A stretch of 64,000 nt of DNA from Sulfitobacter sp. (GTDB taxonomy: Bacteria; Pseudomonadota; Alphaproteobacteria; Rhodobacterales; Rhodobacteraceae): contig JAFMGZ010000003.1 in the NCBI GenBank assembly GCA_017854855.1, positions 1 through 64,000 of the forward strand, in the 5' to 3' direction. Positions 45,917-53,827 of this stretch are shown in pieces. The notes below the pieces were generated by a model that saw only the letters and a list, made by a program, of their open reading frames with translations, was not told where the DNA came from and ran no database searches. Each line of letters opens with the position of its first letter. Within the stretch, counting starts at the first letter, position 1. The position numbers were made by a program, and so were the translations under genes.

Positions 45917-46351
45917 CTAGTGACCCATGATCATCCCCTCCAGGGCATTCTTCTCCATCGACAGCTCCGTCAACCGCGCCTTGACCACATCCCCCAAAGA
46001 GATCAGCCCAACCAGCACACCATCCTCCACAACCGGCATGTGCCGAAACCGCCCTTCGGTCATCTGTTCCAGGATCTTCTCGGCCAGGTCATCGCGCCGA
46101 CAGGTGACCAATTTGGTGGTCATCAGCTTGTCCACGCTCATTGTCAGACATCCTGCCCCCTCCTTGCCCAATTGCCGCACGATATCGCGCTCTGACAAAA
46201 TCCCCAAAGGTGCCTTGCCATCCAAAGAGATCACCAAGGTCCCGATCCTTTTCTCCGACAGGATCGCCGCCGCCTCCGAGATCAGCAAAGATGGCGGCGA
46301 TGTCACCACCCCGTCATCGGATTTCGACTTCATGATTTGCGAGACCAGCAT
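45917..46351 (-). CDS. Two-CBS-domain protein
   Basis: A 144-residue protein made of a pair of CBS domains (LLISEAAAILSEKRIGTLVISLDGKAPLGILSERDIVRQL; KLVTCRRDDLAEKILEQMTEGRFRHMPVVEDGVLVGLISLGDVVKARLTE). CBS pairs bind adenosine nucleotides and usually sense energy state. The start ATG 46349-46351 has GGGAGGGGATA upstream; an in-frame extension of 16 residues is less likely. It stands alone between coaD and the LysR gene, in the same direction. Confidence 0.9.
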   Translation of the reverse strand: MLVSQIMKSKSDDGVVTSPPSLLISEAAAILSEKRIGTLVISLDGKAPLGILSERDIVRQLGKEGAGCLTMSVDKLMTTKLVTCRRDDLAEKILEQMTEGRFRHMPVVEDGVLVGLISLGDVVKARLTELSMEKNALEGMIMGH

Positions 46352-46411
46352 GTATCCCCTCCCTGTTGAGACCCCTGATCCCAGCAGCGTCGACCACAAA
46401 GGGCATTTGTG

Positions 46412-47308
46412 TCAAGCCTTTGCCTCAAGCACCCCCACCTCCCGGCGCAGCGCCACGGTCAGCAGCTCGCTAAACTGCCGCAACCTCTGATTGCCCCGGT
46501 CATCCGCGTGACGGATCAGGTAAAAGGCCCGCTGCAACCGCAGATCGTCCGTCAGGATCCGCCGCACACCGGGCAGGAACGGCAGGGCAAAATCATGCAC
46601 CACCCCCACCCCGCCCCCTTGCTGAATGATATGCGCCTGCACCGATACCGAATTGGAGGCCAACCCCACCCGCGACACCCCAAGATCCGCCAGATAATCC
46701 AGCTCCCGGTCAAAAATCATATCCGGAATATAGCCCACAATCCGGTGATCGCGCAGATCACTGACCCGCCCGATCGCGGGATGCCGCGCCAGATAGCGCT
46801 CCGCCGCCGCCAGATGCAGGTGATACTCGGTCACCTTTTGCACCATCAACCGCCCCGTGTCGGGCGCACTGACCGCAATCGCCATATCCGCCTCGCGCCG
46901 CGACAGGTTGAACACGCGTGGCAAGGCGACAATCTGGATATCCAGCCCCGGATGCTCTGCCACGATCCCCGCACAGACCTGCGGCAACAGGAAATTCGCC
47001 ACCCCGTCCGGTGCCCCGATCCTGATCTGCCCGGTCAGCCGGTCACTGGGCAGCGCCACCCCGGCCGTGGCCAGCCGCATCGCTTGTTCGGCGGCCAGGG
47101 CACGCTCCAGCAATTGCGCCCCCGCATCGGTCAAAGCATAGCCCTGCGGTGACTTGACGAACAAGACCGCCTCCAACTCCTGCTCCAGCCGCGCCATCCG
47201 CCGACCCAGCGTGGCAGGATCCAGCCGCACGATCTTGCCCGCCCCCGACAGGCTCTGCTCCCTGGCCACCGCCAGAAACAAACGCAGATCATCCCAATTA
47301 TGCGCCAT
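46412..47308 (-). CDS. LysR-family transcriptional regulator, probable mmsA regulator
   Basis: A 298-residue LysR regulator: N-terminal winged helix (WDDLRLFLAVAREQSLSGAGKIVRLDPATLGRRMARLEQELEAVLFVKSPQGYALTDAG) and effector-binding domain. It is divergent from mmsA with 175 bases between them, the usual layout of a LysR gene with its target. It probably controls the valine-degradation operon and its own gene. Confidence 0.92.
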   Translation of the reverse strand: MAHNWDDLRLFLAVAREQSLSGAGKIVRLDPATLGRRMARLEQELEAVLFVKSPQGYALTDAGAQLLERALAAEQAMRLATAGVALPSDRLTGQIRIGAPDGVANFLLPQVCAGIVAEHPGLDIQIVALPRVFNLSRREADMAIAVSAPDTGRLMVQKVTEYHLHLAAAERYLARHPAIGRVSDLRDHRIVGYIPDMIFDRELDYLADLGVSRVGLASNSVSVQAHIIQQGGGVGVVHDFALPFLPGVRRILTDDLRLQRAFYLIRHADDRGNQRLRQFSELLTVALRREVGVLEAKA

Positions 47309-47401
47309 GCCCCACCTTCATCTTGCCCCTAAACTCATCCAACCGCCCCCCGGCCACCATGCCCCGCGTTCCCATCCTCAATCCGCCCATATTGCAAAAA
47401 T

Positions 47402-47416
47402 GCAAAACCATTTTGC
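47402..47416. promoter_or_regulatory. Candidate operator between the LysR gene and mmsA
   Basis: GCAAAA-CCA-TTTTGC is a perfect inverted repeat with a 3-base centre, 68 bases upstream of the mmsA start. Related TTGCAAAAA and TTTTTGCAA half-sites lie at about 47392-47401 and 47439-47447. Clustered dyads in a LysR-target intergenic region fit a LysR binding area. Confidence 0.5.
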
Positions 47417-47483
47417 CAAACTGCCCCTGTCCCTAACCTTTTTGCAAGACTAGACTGCGCCAAAGCAGCATTTGGAGGACCCC

Positions 47484-48983
47484 ATGCAAGAACTCACCCA
47501 CTATATGAACGGTGCCCATGTCAAAGGCACCTCAGGCCGTTTTGCCGATGTGATGAACCCCGCCACCGGCGAGGTGCAGGCCAAATGCCCGCTGGCCAGC
47601 AAGGCCGAACTGGAACAGGCCGTGGCCTATGCCGCCGCCGCCCAGCCTGCATGGGCCGCCACCAACCCCCAGCGCCGCGCCCGCGTGCTGATGAAACTGG
47701 TCTCCCTGCTGAACCGCGACATGGACAAACTGGCCGAAGCGCTCAGCCGCGAACATGGCAAGACCCTGCCCGATGCGGCAGGCGACGTGCAGCGCGGCCT
47801 TGAAGTGGTGGAATACTGCATCGGCGCGCCCGAATTGCTCAAAGGCGAATATACCGACAGCGCCGGCCCCGGCATCGACATGTATTCCATGCGCCAGGCC
47901 CTCGGCGTCACCGCCGGCATCACCCCATTCAACTTCCCCGCCATGATCCCGATGTGGATGTTCGCCCCGGCCATCGCCTGCGGCAACGCCTTCATCCTCA
48001 AACCCTCCGAACGTGACCCCTCCGTGCCGCTGATGCTGGCCGAACTGGCCGAAGAGGCTGGCCTGCCCAAAGGCATCCTCCAGGTCGTCAACGGCGACAA
48101 GGAAGCGGTTGACGCGATCCTCTACAACGATGTGATCCAGTCTGTGGGCTTTGTCGGCTCGACCCCGATCGCCGAATATATCTACGGCACCGGCTGCGCC
48201 CAGGGCAAACGCGTCCAGTGTTTCGGTGGTGCGAAAAACCACATGATCATCATGCCCGATGCCGATATGGCCCAGGCCGCAGATGCGCTGATCGGCGCAG
48301 GCTATGGCGCTGCCGGCGAACGCTGCATGGCAATCTCTGTCGCGGTCCCCGTGGGTGATGAAACCGCAGACCGCCTGATCAAAGAACTGGTCCCGCGCAT
48401 CGAAAAACTCAAAGTCGGCCCCTATACCTCCGGCAATGACGTCGACTACGGCCCCGTGGTGACCGCCGCCGCCAAAGCCAACATCGAACGCCTTGTACAA
48501 ACCGGGATCGACCAAGGCGCTGAACTGGTGGTCGATGGCCGCGATTTCAAACTGCAAGGCTATGAAAACGGCTATTTCGTAGGCCCCCACCTGTTTGACC
48601 GCGCGACCAAGGACATGGACATCTACAAACAAGAGATCTTCGGCCCCGTCCTGACCTGCGTGCGCGCCCAAACCTACGAAGAGGCGATCGGCCTTGCCAT
48701 GGACCATGAATATGGCAACGGCACCGCGATCTTTACACGCGACGGCGATGCCGCACGTGATTTCGCCAACCGCATCAACGTCGGTATGGTCGGCATCAAT
48801 GTGCCCATCCCCGTGCCACTGGCCTATCACACCTTTGGCGGCTGGAAGAAATCCGTCTTTGGCGACCTGAACCAGCACGGACCGGATGCGTTCAAATTCT
48901 ACACACGCACCAAGACCGTGACCGCGCGCTGGCCCTCGGGCATCAAAGAGGGCGGGGAATTCTCCATTCCCGTGATGGAATAA
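47484..48983 (+). CDS. mmsA: Methylmalonate-semialdehyde dehydrogenase (CoA-acylating)
   Basis: Converts methylmalonate semialdehyde to propionyl-CoA in valine breakdown; 499 residues. The aldehyde dehydrogenase fold shows GVTAGITPFNFPAMIPMWMF, ILKPSERDPSVPLML, VGFVGSTPIAEYIY, the catalytic Cys in GYGAAGERCMAISVAV near residue 284, and FGGWKKSVFGDLNQHGPDAFKFYTRTKTVTARW, which is the MmsA-type C-terminus. TTGGAGGA precedes the ATG; a longer in-frame start four codons earlier lacks spacing. The cluster around it encodes the other valine-pathway enzymes. Confidence 0.95.
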   Translation: MQELTHYMNGAHVKGTSGRFADVMNPATGEVQAKCPLASKAELEQAVAYAAAAQPAWAATNPQRRARVLMKLVSLLNRDMDKLAEALSREHGKTLPDAAGDVQRGLEVVEYCIGAPELLKGEYTDSAGPGIDMYSMRQALGVTAGITPFNFPAMIPMWMFAPAIACGNAFILKPSERDPSVPLMLAELAEEAGLPKGILQVVNGDKEAVDAILYNDVIQSVGFVGSTPIAEYIYGTGCAQGKRVQCFGGAKNHMIIMPDADMAQAADALIGAGYGAAGERCMAISVAVPVGDETADRLIKELVPRIEKLKVGPYTSGNDVDYGPVVTAAAKANIERLVQTGIDQGAELVVDGRDFKLQGYENGYFVGPHLFDRATKDMDIYKQEIFGPVLTCVRAQTYEEAIGLAMDHEYGNGTAIFTRDGDAARDFANRINVGMVGINVPIPVPLAYHTFGGWKKSVFGDLNQHGPDAFKFYTRTKTVTARWPSGIKEGGEFSIPVME

Positions 48984-48991
48984 TAACTGCG

Positions 48992-49014
48992 AAGGTGGGC
49001 AAGTTGCCCACCTT
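48992..49014. repeat. Perfect palindrome after mmsA
   Basis: AAGGTGGGCAA at 48992-49002 and TTGCCCACCTT at 49004-49014 pair completely around one central base. It starts nine bases after the mmsA stop. There is no T-run, so it may be a 3' end stabiliser or a weak terminator. Confidence 0.6.
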
Positions 49015-49064
49015 ACTCCAGCGTTCCACCGGTGACGGCTTGCCTGTTGCTGGTGGTCGTTCTG

Positions 49065-49116
49065 GAGTATTTGGGCAAAAAGGAGCAAACCCCCGCTCCT
49101 TTTTGCCCAAATACTC
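49065..49116. repeat. 22-bp perfect hairpin, probable bidirectional terminator or repeat element
   Basis: GAGTATTTGGGCAAAAAGGAGC (49065-49086) and its exact complement (49095-49116) flank an eight-base loop AAACCCCC. The stem has T/A-rich ends. It lies between mmsA and the acyl-CoA dehydrogenase gene. A partial match to its right arm follows tpiA at 11191-11214. Confidence 0.85.
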
Positions 49117-49255
49117 ATAAACGCCCCCGACAACTTGCGTCCGGCCAGAAAGAGCAGCCGATGTGGCGGCAAGCGTGTTCCTCTTCGCCCTTGCAAAACT
49201 CTCGCAAAGATTCGAATTTAACGGGTGTTCATTAACTGCATTGGGAGAGCATGAG

Positions 49256-50398
49256 ATGGATTTTGCCTTGAGCGACGAACAGGTCGCGATTTTCGATATG
49301 GCCCGGGCCTTTGGCCAGGAACATATCGCGCCCTTTGCCCGCGAGTGGGAGAAGGCGGGCACCATCCCCAAGGACCTCTGGCCCAAAGTGGGTGAGTTGG
49401 GGTTTGGCGGGCTCTATGTCTCGGAGGATGCAGGCGGCACCGGTCTGTCGCGTCTTGACGCGACGCTGGTATTCGAGGCCCTCTCGATGGCCTGCCCCTC
49501 TGTTGCTGCCTTCCTGTCGATCCACAACATGTGCGCCAAGATGATCGACAATTTTGCCAGCGATGAGCTGAAGTCCCGCGTGCTGGATGATGTGATCGCG
49601 ATGAACACCGTGCTCAGCTATTGCCTGACCGAACCCGGTTCCGGCTCTGACGCCGCCGCCCTCAAGACCAGATGCGAACGCACCAATGAGGGATATACCC
49701 TTAACGGCACCAAGGCCTTTATCTCGGGTGGAGGATATTCCGACGCCTATGTCTGCATGGTCCGCACCTCCGACGCAGGTGCTGCCGGTATCTCTACCGT
49801 CTATGTCGAGGATGGAACTTCGGGGCTTTCCTTTGGTGGGCTGGAGGACAAAATGGGCTGGCGCAGCCAGCCAACGGCGCAGGTGCAGTTTGACAATTGC
49901 AACATTTCTGCTGCCAATCTTGTGGGTGAAGAGGGAAAAGGTTTCAAATATGCGATGATTGGCCTTGATGGCGGCCGTCTTAACATCGCTGCCTGTTCGC
50001 TGGGTGCCGCCCAGACCGCGCTGAACGCCACATTGCAATATATGGGCGAGCGCAAGGCCTTCGGCCAATCCATCGACCAGTTCCAGGGCCTGCAATTCCG
50101 TCTGGCCGACATGGAAATCGAAATGCAGGCGGCCCGGACCTTCCTGCGGCAGGCCGCGTGGAAGCTTGACAATGGGGCTGCGGATGCAACCAAATTCTGC
50201 GCCATGGCCAAGAAATTCGTCACCGAAACCGGCAGCAAGGTCGTCGATCAATGCCTGCAATTGCACGGTGGCTATGGTTATCTGGCCGATTACGGCATCG
50301 AAAAGTTGGTCCGCGACCTGCGCGTGCACCAGATCCTTGAGGGCACCAACGAGGTGATGCGCGTGATTGTCTCCCGCGACATGTTGAAAAACCGATGA
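49256..50398 (+). CDS. Acyl-CoA dehydrogenase, probable isobutyryl-CoA dehydrogenase
   Basis: A 380-residue FAD acyl-CoA dehydrogenase (SDEQVAIFDMARAFGQEHIAPFAREWEKAG; YCLTEPGSGSDAAALKTRC; the catalytic Glu near the end in LEGTNEVMRVIV). MIGLDGGRLNIAACSLGAAQTAL and YMGERKAFGQSIDQFQGLQFRLADMEIEM are typical of the short-branched group. The pathway context (mmsA, hydrolase, mmsB) makes isobutyryl-CoA of valine breakdown the likely substrate. The start ATG 49256 has GGGAGAG upstream. It overlaps the next gene by four bases. Confidence 0.93.
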   Translation: MDFALSDEQVAIFDMARAFGQEHIAPFAREWEKAGTIPKDLWPKVGELGFGGLYVSEDAGGTGLSRLDATLVFEALSMACPSVAAFLSIHNMCAKMIDNFASDELKSRVLDDVIAMNTVLSYCLTEPGSGSDAAALKTRCERTNEGYTLNGTKAFISGGGYSDAYVCMVRTSDAGAAGISTVYVEDGTSGLSFGGLEDKMGWRSQPTAQVQFDNCNISAANLVGEEGKGFKYAMIGLDGGRLNIAACSLGAAQTALNATLQYMGERKAFGQSIDQFQGLQFRLADMEIEMQAARTFLRQAAWKLDNGAADATKFCAMAKKFVTETGSKVVDQCLQLHGGYGYLADYGIEKLVRDLRVHQILEGTNEVMRVIVSRDMLKNR

Positions 50399-51426
50399 GC
50401 GACATTGATATCCGCATCACCGGCCGTGCAGGCCGCATCACCCTGACCCGTCCCCAGGCGCTCAACGCGATGACCTATGCAATGTGCACCGCGATTGAGG
50501 CCGCCTTTGACGATTGGCGCGACAATGATGCGGTAGACCTGATTGTGCTGGACGCCCAGGGCGACCGCGCCTTTTGTTCGGGCGGCGATATCGCGGATCT
50601 CTATGCGCGGGGCAAGGCGGGCGATTATGCCTATGGCCAGACCTTCTGGGCCGACGAATACCGCCTGAACCACAAGATCTTCTGCTATCCCAAGCCTGTC
50701 GTCTCCTTCTTGCAAGGGTTCACCATGGGCGGTGGCGTGGGCATCGGCTGCCACGGCTCGCACCGTGTGGTGGGCGACAGCAGCCAGATCGCCATGCCCG
50801 AATGCGGCATCGGGCTGGTCCCTGATGTGGGCGGCTCCCTGATGCTGGCTTTGGCCCCTGGGCGGCTTGGGGAATACCTGGGGATAACTGGCAGAAGAAT
50901 GAAATCTGCAGACGCAATTTATGCAGGCTTTGCAGATCATTACATCCCAGAGCTAATGTGGATATCTTTGATCGACGACCTGGAACAGACAGGCAGCACA
51001 GCAGCGCTTGAGGCGGCAGCCCAACCGCCCTCGGGCGGCACGCTTGAGGGGCTTGTGGACCAGATCAACACGCTCTTCGCGGGCGAGCGTCTGGGCGATA
51101 TCCTGACCCTTCTTGACACCGCTGACAGTGACTTTGCCCGGGACGCGGCGCAGAAAATCGCCCGCAATTCCCCCCTCTCGATGGCCTGCACCATAGAGAT
51201 GATGCACCGTCTGCGCGGCCCCTCCCTGACCATGGAAAAGGCGCTTGATCTTGAATACCGTTTCACGTTCCGGGCCAGTGAACATGCCGATTTCATCGAA
51301 GGCATCCGCGCCGCGATCATCGACAAGGACCGCAGCCCGAAATGGCAGTTCGCCGATATGAACGTGCCCCTCGCCGCGGTCTCGAAAATGCTGCAACCTT
51401 TGGGTGCCAGCGCCCTCAAACTCTAG
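50395..51426 (+). CDS. 3-Hydroxyisobutyryl-CoA hydrolase (enoyl-CoA hydratase family)
   Basis: Hydrolyses 3-hydroxyisobutyryl-CoA to free 3-hydroxyisobutyrate in valine catabolism; 343 residues. Crotonase-fold features: ITLTRPQALNAMTYAMC, DRAFCSGGDIADLYARGKAGD, SFLQGFTMGGGVGIGCHGSHRVVGDSSQIAMPECGIGLVPDVGGSLMLA. The Glu/Gly oxyanion region matches the HIBCH branch. The start overlaps the acyl-CoA dehydrogenase stop (ATGA). Bases about 50870-50990 use AT-rich rare codons (AGA, ATA, CTA) unlike the rest of the gene; the reading frame is intact there. Confidence 0.93.
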   Translation: MSDIDIRITGRAGRITLTRPQALNAMTYAMCTAIEAAFDDWRDNDAVDLIVLDAQGDRAFCSGGDIADLYARGKAGDYAYGQTFWADEYRLNHKIFCYPKPVVSFLQGFTMGGGVGIGCHGSHRVVGDSSQIAMPECGIGLVPDVGGSLMLALAPGRLGEYLGITGRRMKSADAIYAGFADHYIPELMWISLIDDLEQTGSTAALEAAAQPPSGGTLEGLVDQINTLFAGERLGDILTLLDTADSDFARDAAQKIARNSPLSMACTIEMMHRLRGPSLTMEKALDLEYRFTFRASEHADFIEGIRAAIIDKDRSPKWQFADMNVPLAAVSKMLQPLGASALKL

Positions 51427-51436
51427 GAGAAACACC

Positions 51437-52321
51437 ATGAGCAGCCTTACAATCGGTTTCATCGGACTGGGCAACATGGGGGCCCCCATGGCCGCCAATC
51501 TGGCCAAGGCAGGCCACCGCGTCACAGGCTTTGACGTTGCTGGCACCACCGCCCCCGGCGTGGCCACGGCTCCCGATATCGCCGCCGCCGTCAAGGATGC
51601 CGATGCGGTCATCACCATGTTGCCCAATGGCGCGATCCTGCAAAAGGTGGCGCATGAGGCGATTGCACATATGAAGCCCGGCGCGCTTCTGATCGATTGT
51701 TCAACCGTCGATGTAGAGAGCGCGAGGATCGTCGCGCAAGAGGCTGAAAACGCGTCTCTTTTGTCGGTTGATGCACCTGTCTCCGGCGGTATTGGCGGGG
51801 CGGCTGGCGGCACGCTGACCTTCATGGCTGGCGGCACGCAGGCGGCTTTTGCCAAGGCGGCACCGCTCTTTGACATCATGGGCCAAAAGGCTGTGCATTG
51901 CGGTGACGCAGGTGCCGGACAGGCGGCCAAGATTTGCAACAACATGATCCTCGGGGCCACGATGATCGCCACCTGCGAGGCTTTCGCGCTGGCCGACAAA
52001 CTGGGCCTTGACCGTCAAAAGATGTTCGATGTGGTCAGCACCTCCTCGGGGTACAGCTGGTCGATGAACGCCTATTGCCCGGCCCCGGGTGTCGGCCCGA
52101 CCTCACCTGCCGACAATGATTACCAGCCCGGCTTTGCCGCCGAACTGATGCTCAAGGACTTGGGCCTCAGCCAGCAGGCCGCCGAAATGGTCGATGCAGA
52201 TACCCCCATGGGGGCCCGCGCGCTGGCGCTTTACCGGCAGTTTGTCGAAGAAGAAGACGGGCGCGGCAAGGATTTCTCGGCGATGCTGCCCCGTTTCGCA
52301 TCGCGCAGCCGCGACGGTTAG
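51437..52321 (+). CDS. mmsB: 3-Hydroxyisobutyrate dehydrogenase
   Basis: NAD-dependent oxidation of 3-hydroxyisobutyrate to methylmalonate semialdehyde, which MmsA then uses; 294 residues. The N-terminal motif IGFIGLGNMGAPMAANLAKAGHRVTGFD, ADAVITMLPNGAILQKVA, DAPVSGGIGGAAGGTLTFMAGG and the catalytic Lys region GDAGAGQAAKICNNMILG are clear. The C-terminal region is the 3-hydroxyacid dehydrogenase helical domain. The start has TAGGAGAAACACC upstream and lies ten bases past the hydrolase stop, so the three genes form one operon. Confidence 0.95.
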   Translation: MSSLTIGFIGLGNMGAPMAANLAKAGHRVTGFDVAGTTAPGVATAPDIAAAVKDADAVITMLPNGAILQKVAHEAIAHMKPGALLIDCSTVDVESARIVAQEAENASLLSVDAPVSGGIGGAAGGTLTFMAGGTQAAFAKAAPLFDIMGQKAVHCGDAGAGQAAKICNNMILGATMIATCEAFALADKLGLDRQKMFDVVSTSSGYSWSMNAYCPAPGVGPTSPADNDYQPGFAAELMLKDLGLSQQAAEMVDADTPMGARALALYRQFVEEEDGRGKDFSAMLPRFASRSRDG

Positions 52322-52392
52322 GGTCGCATTCAGGCATTCTGCCGCGCGCTGAGCGGTTAGGCTTGGGGCATCACACCTGCCGGAGCGCGCCC

Positions 52393-53730
52393 ATGTCCCT
52401 GCCCTTTGATCAATTTGCCGCCGACCTGACCTATGCCGACCTGCCAGAACCGCTTCTTGCGGTGCTCAGGCGGTCCTTTCTCGATACGATGGGGGTGGCT
52501 GCCGTGGCCTCTACCACCGACATGGCCGATGCCGCCCGGCGCGGGGCGCGGGCCATGTTCGGGGTCGGCACGGCGGGCGGCGCACGGGTCTTGATGGCGG
52601 GCACGATGCTGTCGCCTGCGGGGGCGGCCATGGCGGGCGGCTTTACCGTGGATGCGGTGGATGCCCATGACACCACATCGCCCTGCAAGGGGCATGTAGG
52701 CTCAGCCGTCTTTCCCGCGCTCATGGCCATGGCAGAGGTGGTCAAAAAGCCGCTGACCGGGGCTGCTTTTGCAGCCGATCTGGCCGTCGCCTATGAGGTC
52801 TCTTGCCGCGCAGGGCTGGCCCAGCATGCCACCTGCGCCGACTACCACACCTCGGGGGCCTGGACCGCTGTCGGCGTGGCCACGGCCTGCGCACGGATGC
52901 TGGGCTGCGACCGCGACCAGATCCGCCATGCGGCGGGCATCGGCGAATACCACGGGCCGCGCAGCCAGATGATGCGCTGCATTGATTACCCCACCATGGT
53001 CCGGGACGGCGTGGGCTGGGGTGCGCCCTCTGGCGTGGTAGCTGCCTATCTGGCGCATGAAGGGTTCACCGGCGCACCCGCCCTGACCTGCGAACAGGCC
53101 CCCGATTTCTGGACCGATCTGGGCCGCAATTGGCGCACCGTCGAAGATACCAGTTACAAGGCCTATCCCTGCTGCCGCTGGGCCCATCCCAGCATCGACG
53201 CGGTGGCCCATCTGATGCAGACCCACGGGCTGTCGCATCATGAAATCGCGGGCGTGGACATCAAGACATTTCACAATGCCACCCGTCTTGCAGGACATCG
53301 CCCCGCCACCCCGGATGAATTCGCCTATGGCATCGCCTTTCCCGTGGCCACCATGATCGTGCGCGGCCAGATCGGTGTGCCGGAACTGGCCGCGGACACG
53401 CTGACCGATCCAGAGATCCGGCGCATCAGCGACACCATCCGCCTGATCGACGATCCGCATTTCACCAAAATATCCCAAGGCAAACGCTGGGCGCAGGTGA
53501 CGCTGCACACCAAAGACGGGCGCAGCTTTGAGGATGCGCCGCGCACGCCCAAGGGCGACAACGACCTGCCGCTCTCTGACGCGGAGATTTCGGAAAAGTT
53601 TCACCTCTTTGCCGATCCGGTCCTGGGCCAAACCCGCGCCACTGAGATTGAGCAGCTCAGCACGGTCTTCGACAGCCTTGACGCCGCCCAATTTGACCGT
53701 CTGCTGGATCTGTGCCTCTCAGCCCCCTGA
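52393..53730 (+). CDS. MmgE/PrpD family protein
   Basis: A 445-residue MmgE/PrpD protein (PEPLLAVLRRSFLDTMGVAAVASTTDMADAARRGARAMFG; HDTTSPCKGHVGSAVFPALMAMAEVVKKPLTG; KAYPCCRWAHPSIDAVAHLMQTHGLSHHEIAGV). PrpD is 2-methylcitrate dehydratase in propionate use. The members in this branch are varied and may act on other dicarboxylic or itaconate-like substrates. Propionyl-CoA is made by the neighbouring valine cluster, which makes a propionate-related role plausible. The start is ATG 52393 with CGGAG upstream, 71 bases after mmsB. Confidence 0.9.
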   Translation: MSLPFDQFAADLTYADLPEPLLAVLRRSFLDTMGVAAVASTTDMADAARRGARAMFGVGTAGGARVLMAGTMLSPAGAAMAGGFTVDAVDAHDTTSPCKGHVGSAVFPALMAMAEVVKKPLTGAAFAADLAVAYEVSCRAGLAQHATCADYHTSGAWTAVGVATACARMLGCDRDQIRHAAGIGEYHGPRSQMMRCIDYPTMVRDGVGWGAPSGVVAAYLAHEGFTGAPALTCEQAPDFWTDLGRNWRTVEDTSYKAYPCCRWAHPSIDAVAHLMQTHGLSHHEIAGVDIKTFHNATRLAGHRPATPDEFAYGIAFPVATMIVRGQIGVPELAADTLTDPEIRRISDTIRLIDDPHFTKISQGKRWAQVTLHTKDGRSFEDAPRTPKGDNDLPLSDAEISEKFHLFADPVLGQTRATEIEQLSTVFDSLDAAQFDRLLDLCLSAP

Positions 53731-53827
53731 GACGTTTTTCGCAAAACGCATCAGGGGCGGCTGTATGTACCTGTGGTGTACGCGCGGTGTACAGTTTGTG
53801 ACATTTAACCGCGCGTTAACTTATCGA

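Noticed and set aside
47532-49196. 554-codon frame antisense to mmsA
   Set aside because: It mirrors mmsA codons, has Gly/His-rich composition, and overlaps a well-supported gene.
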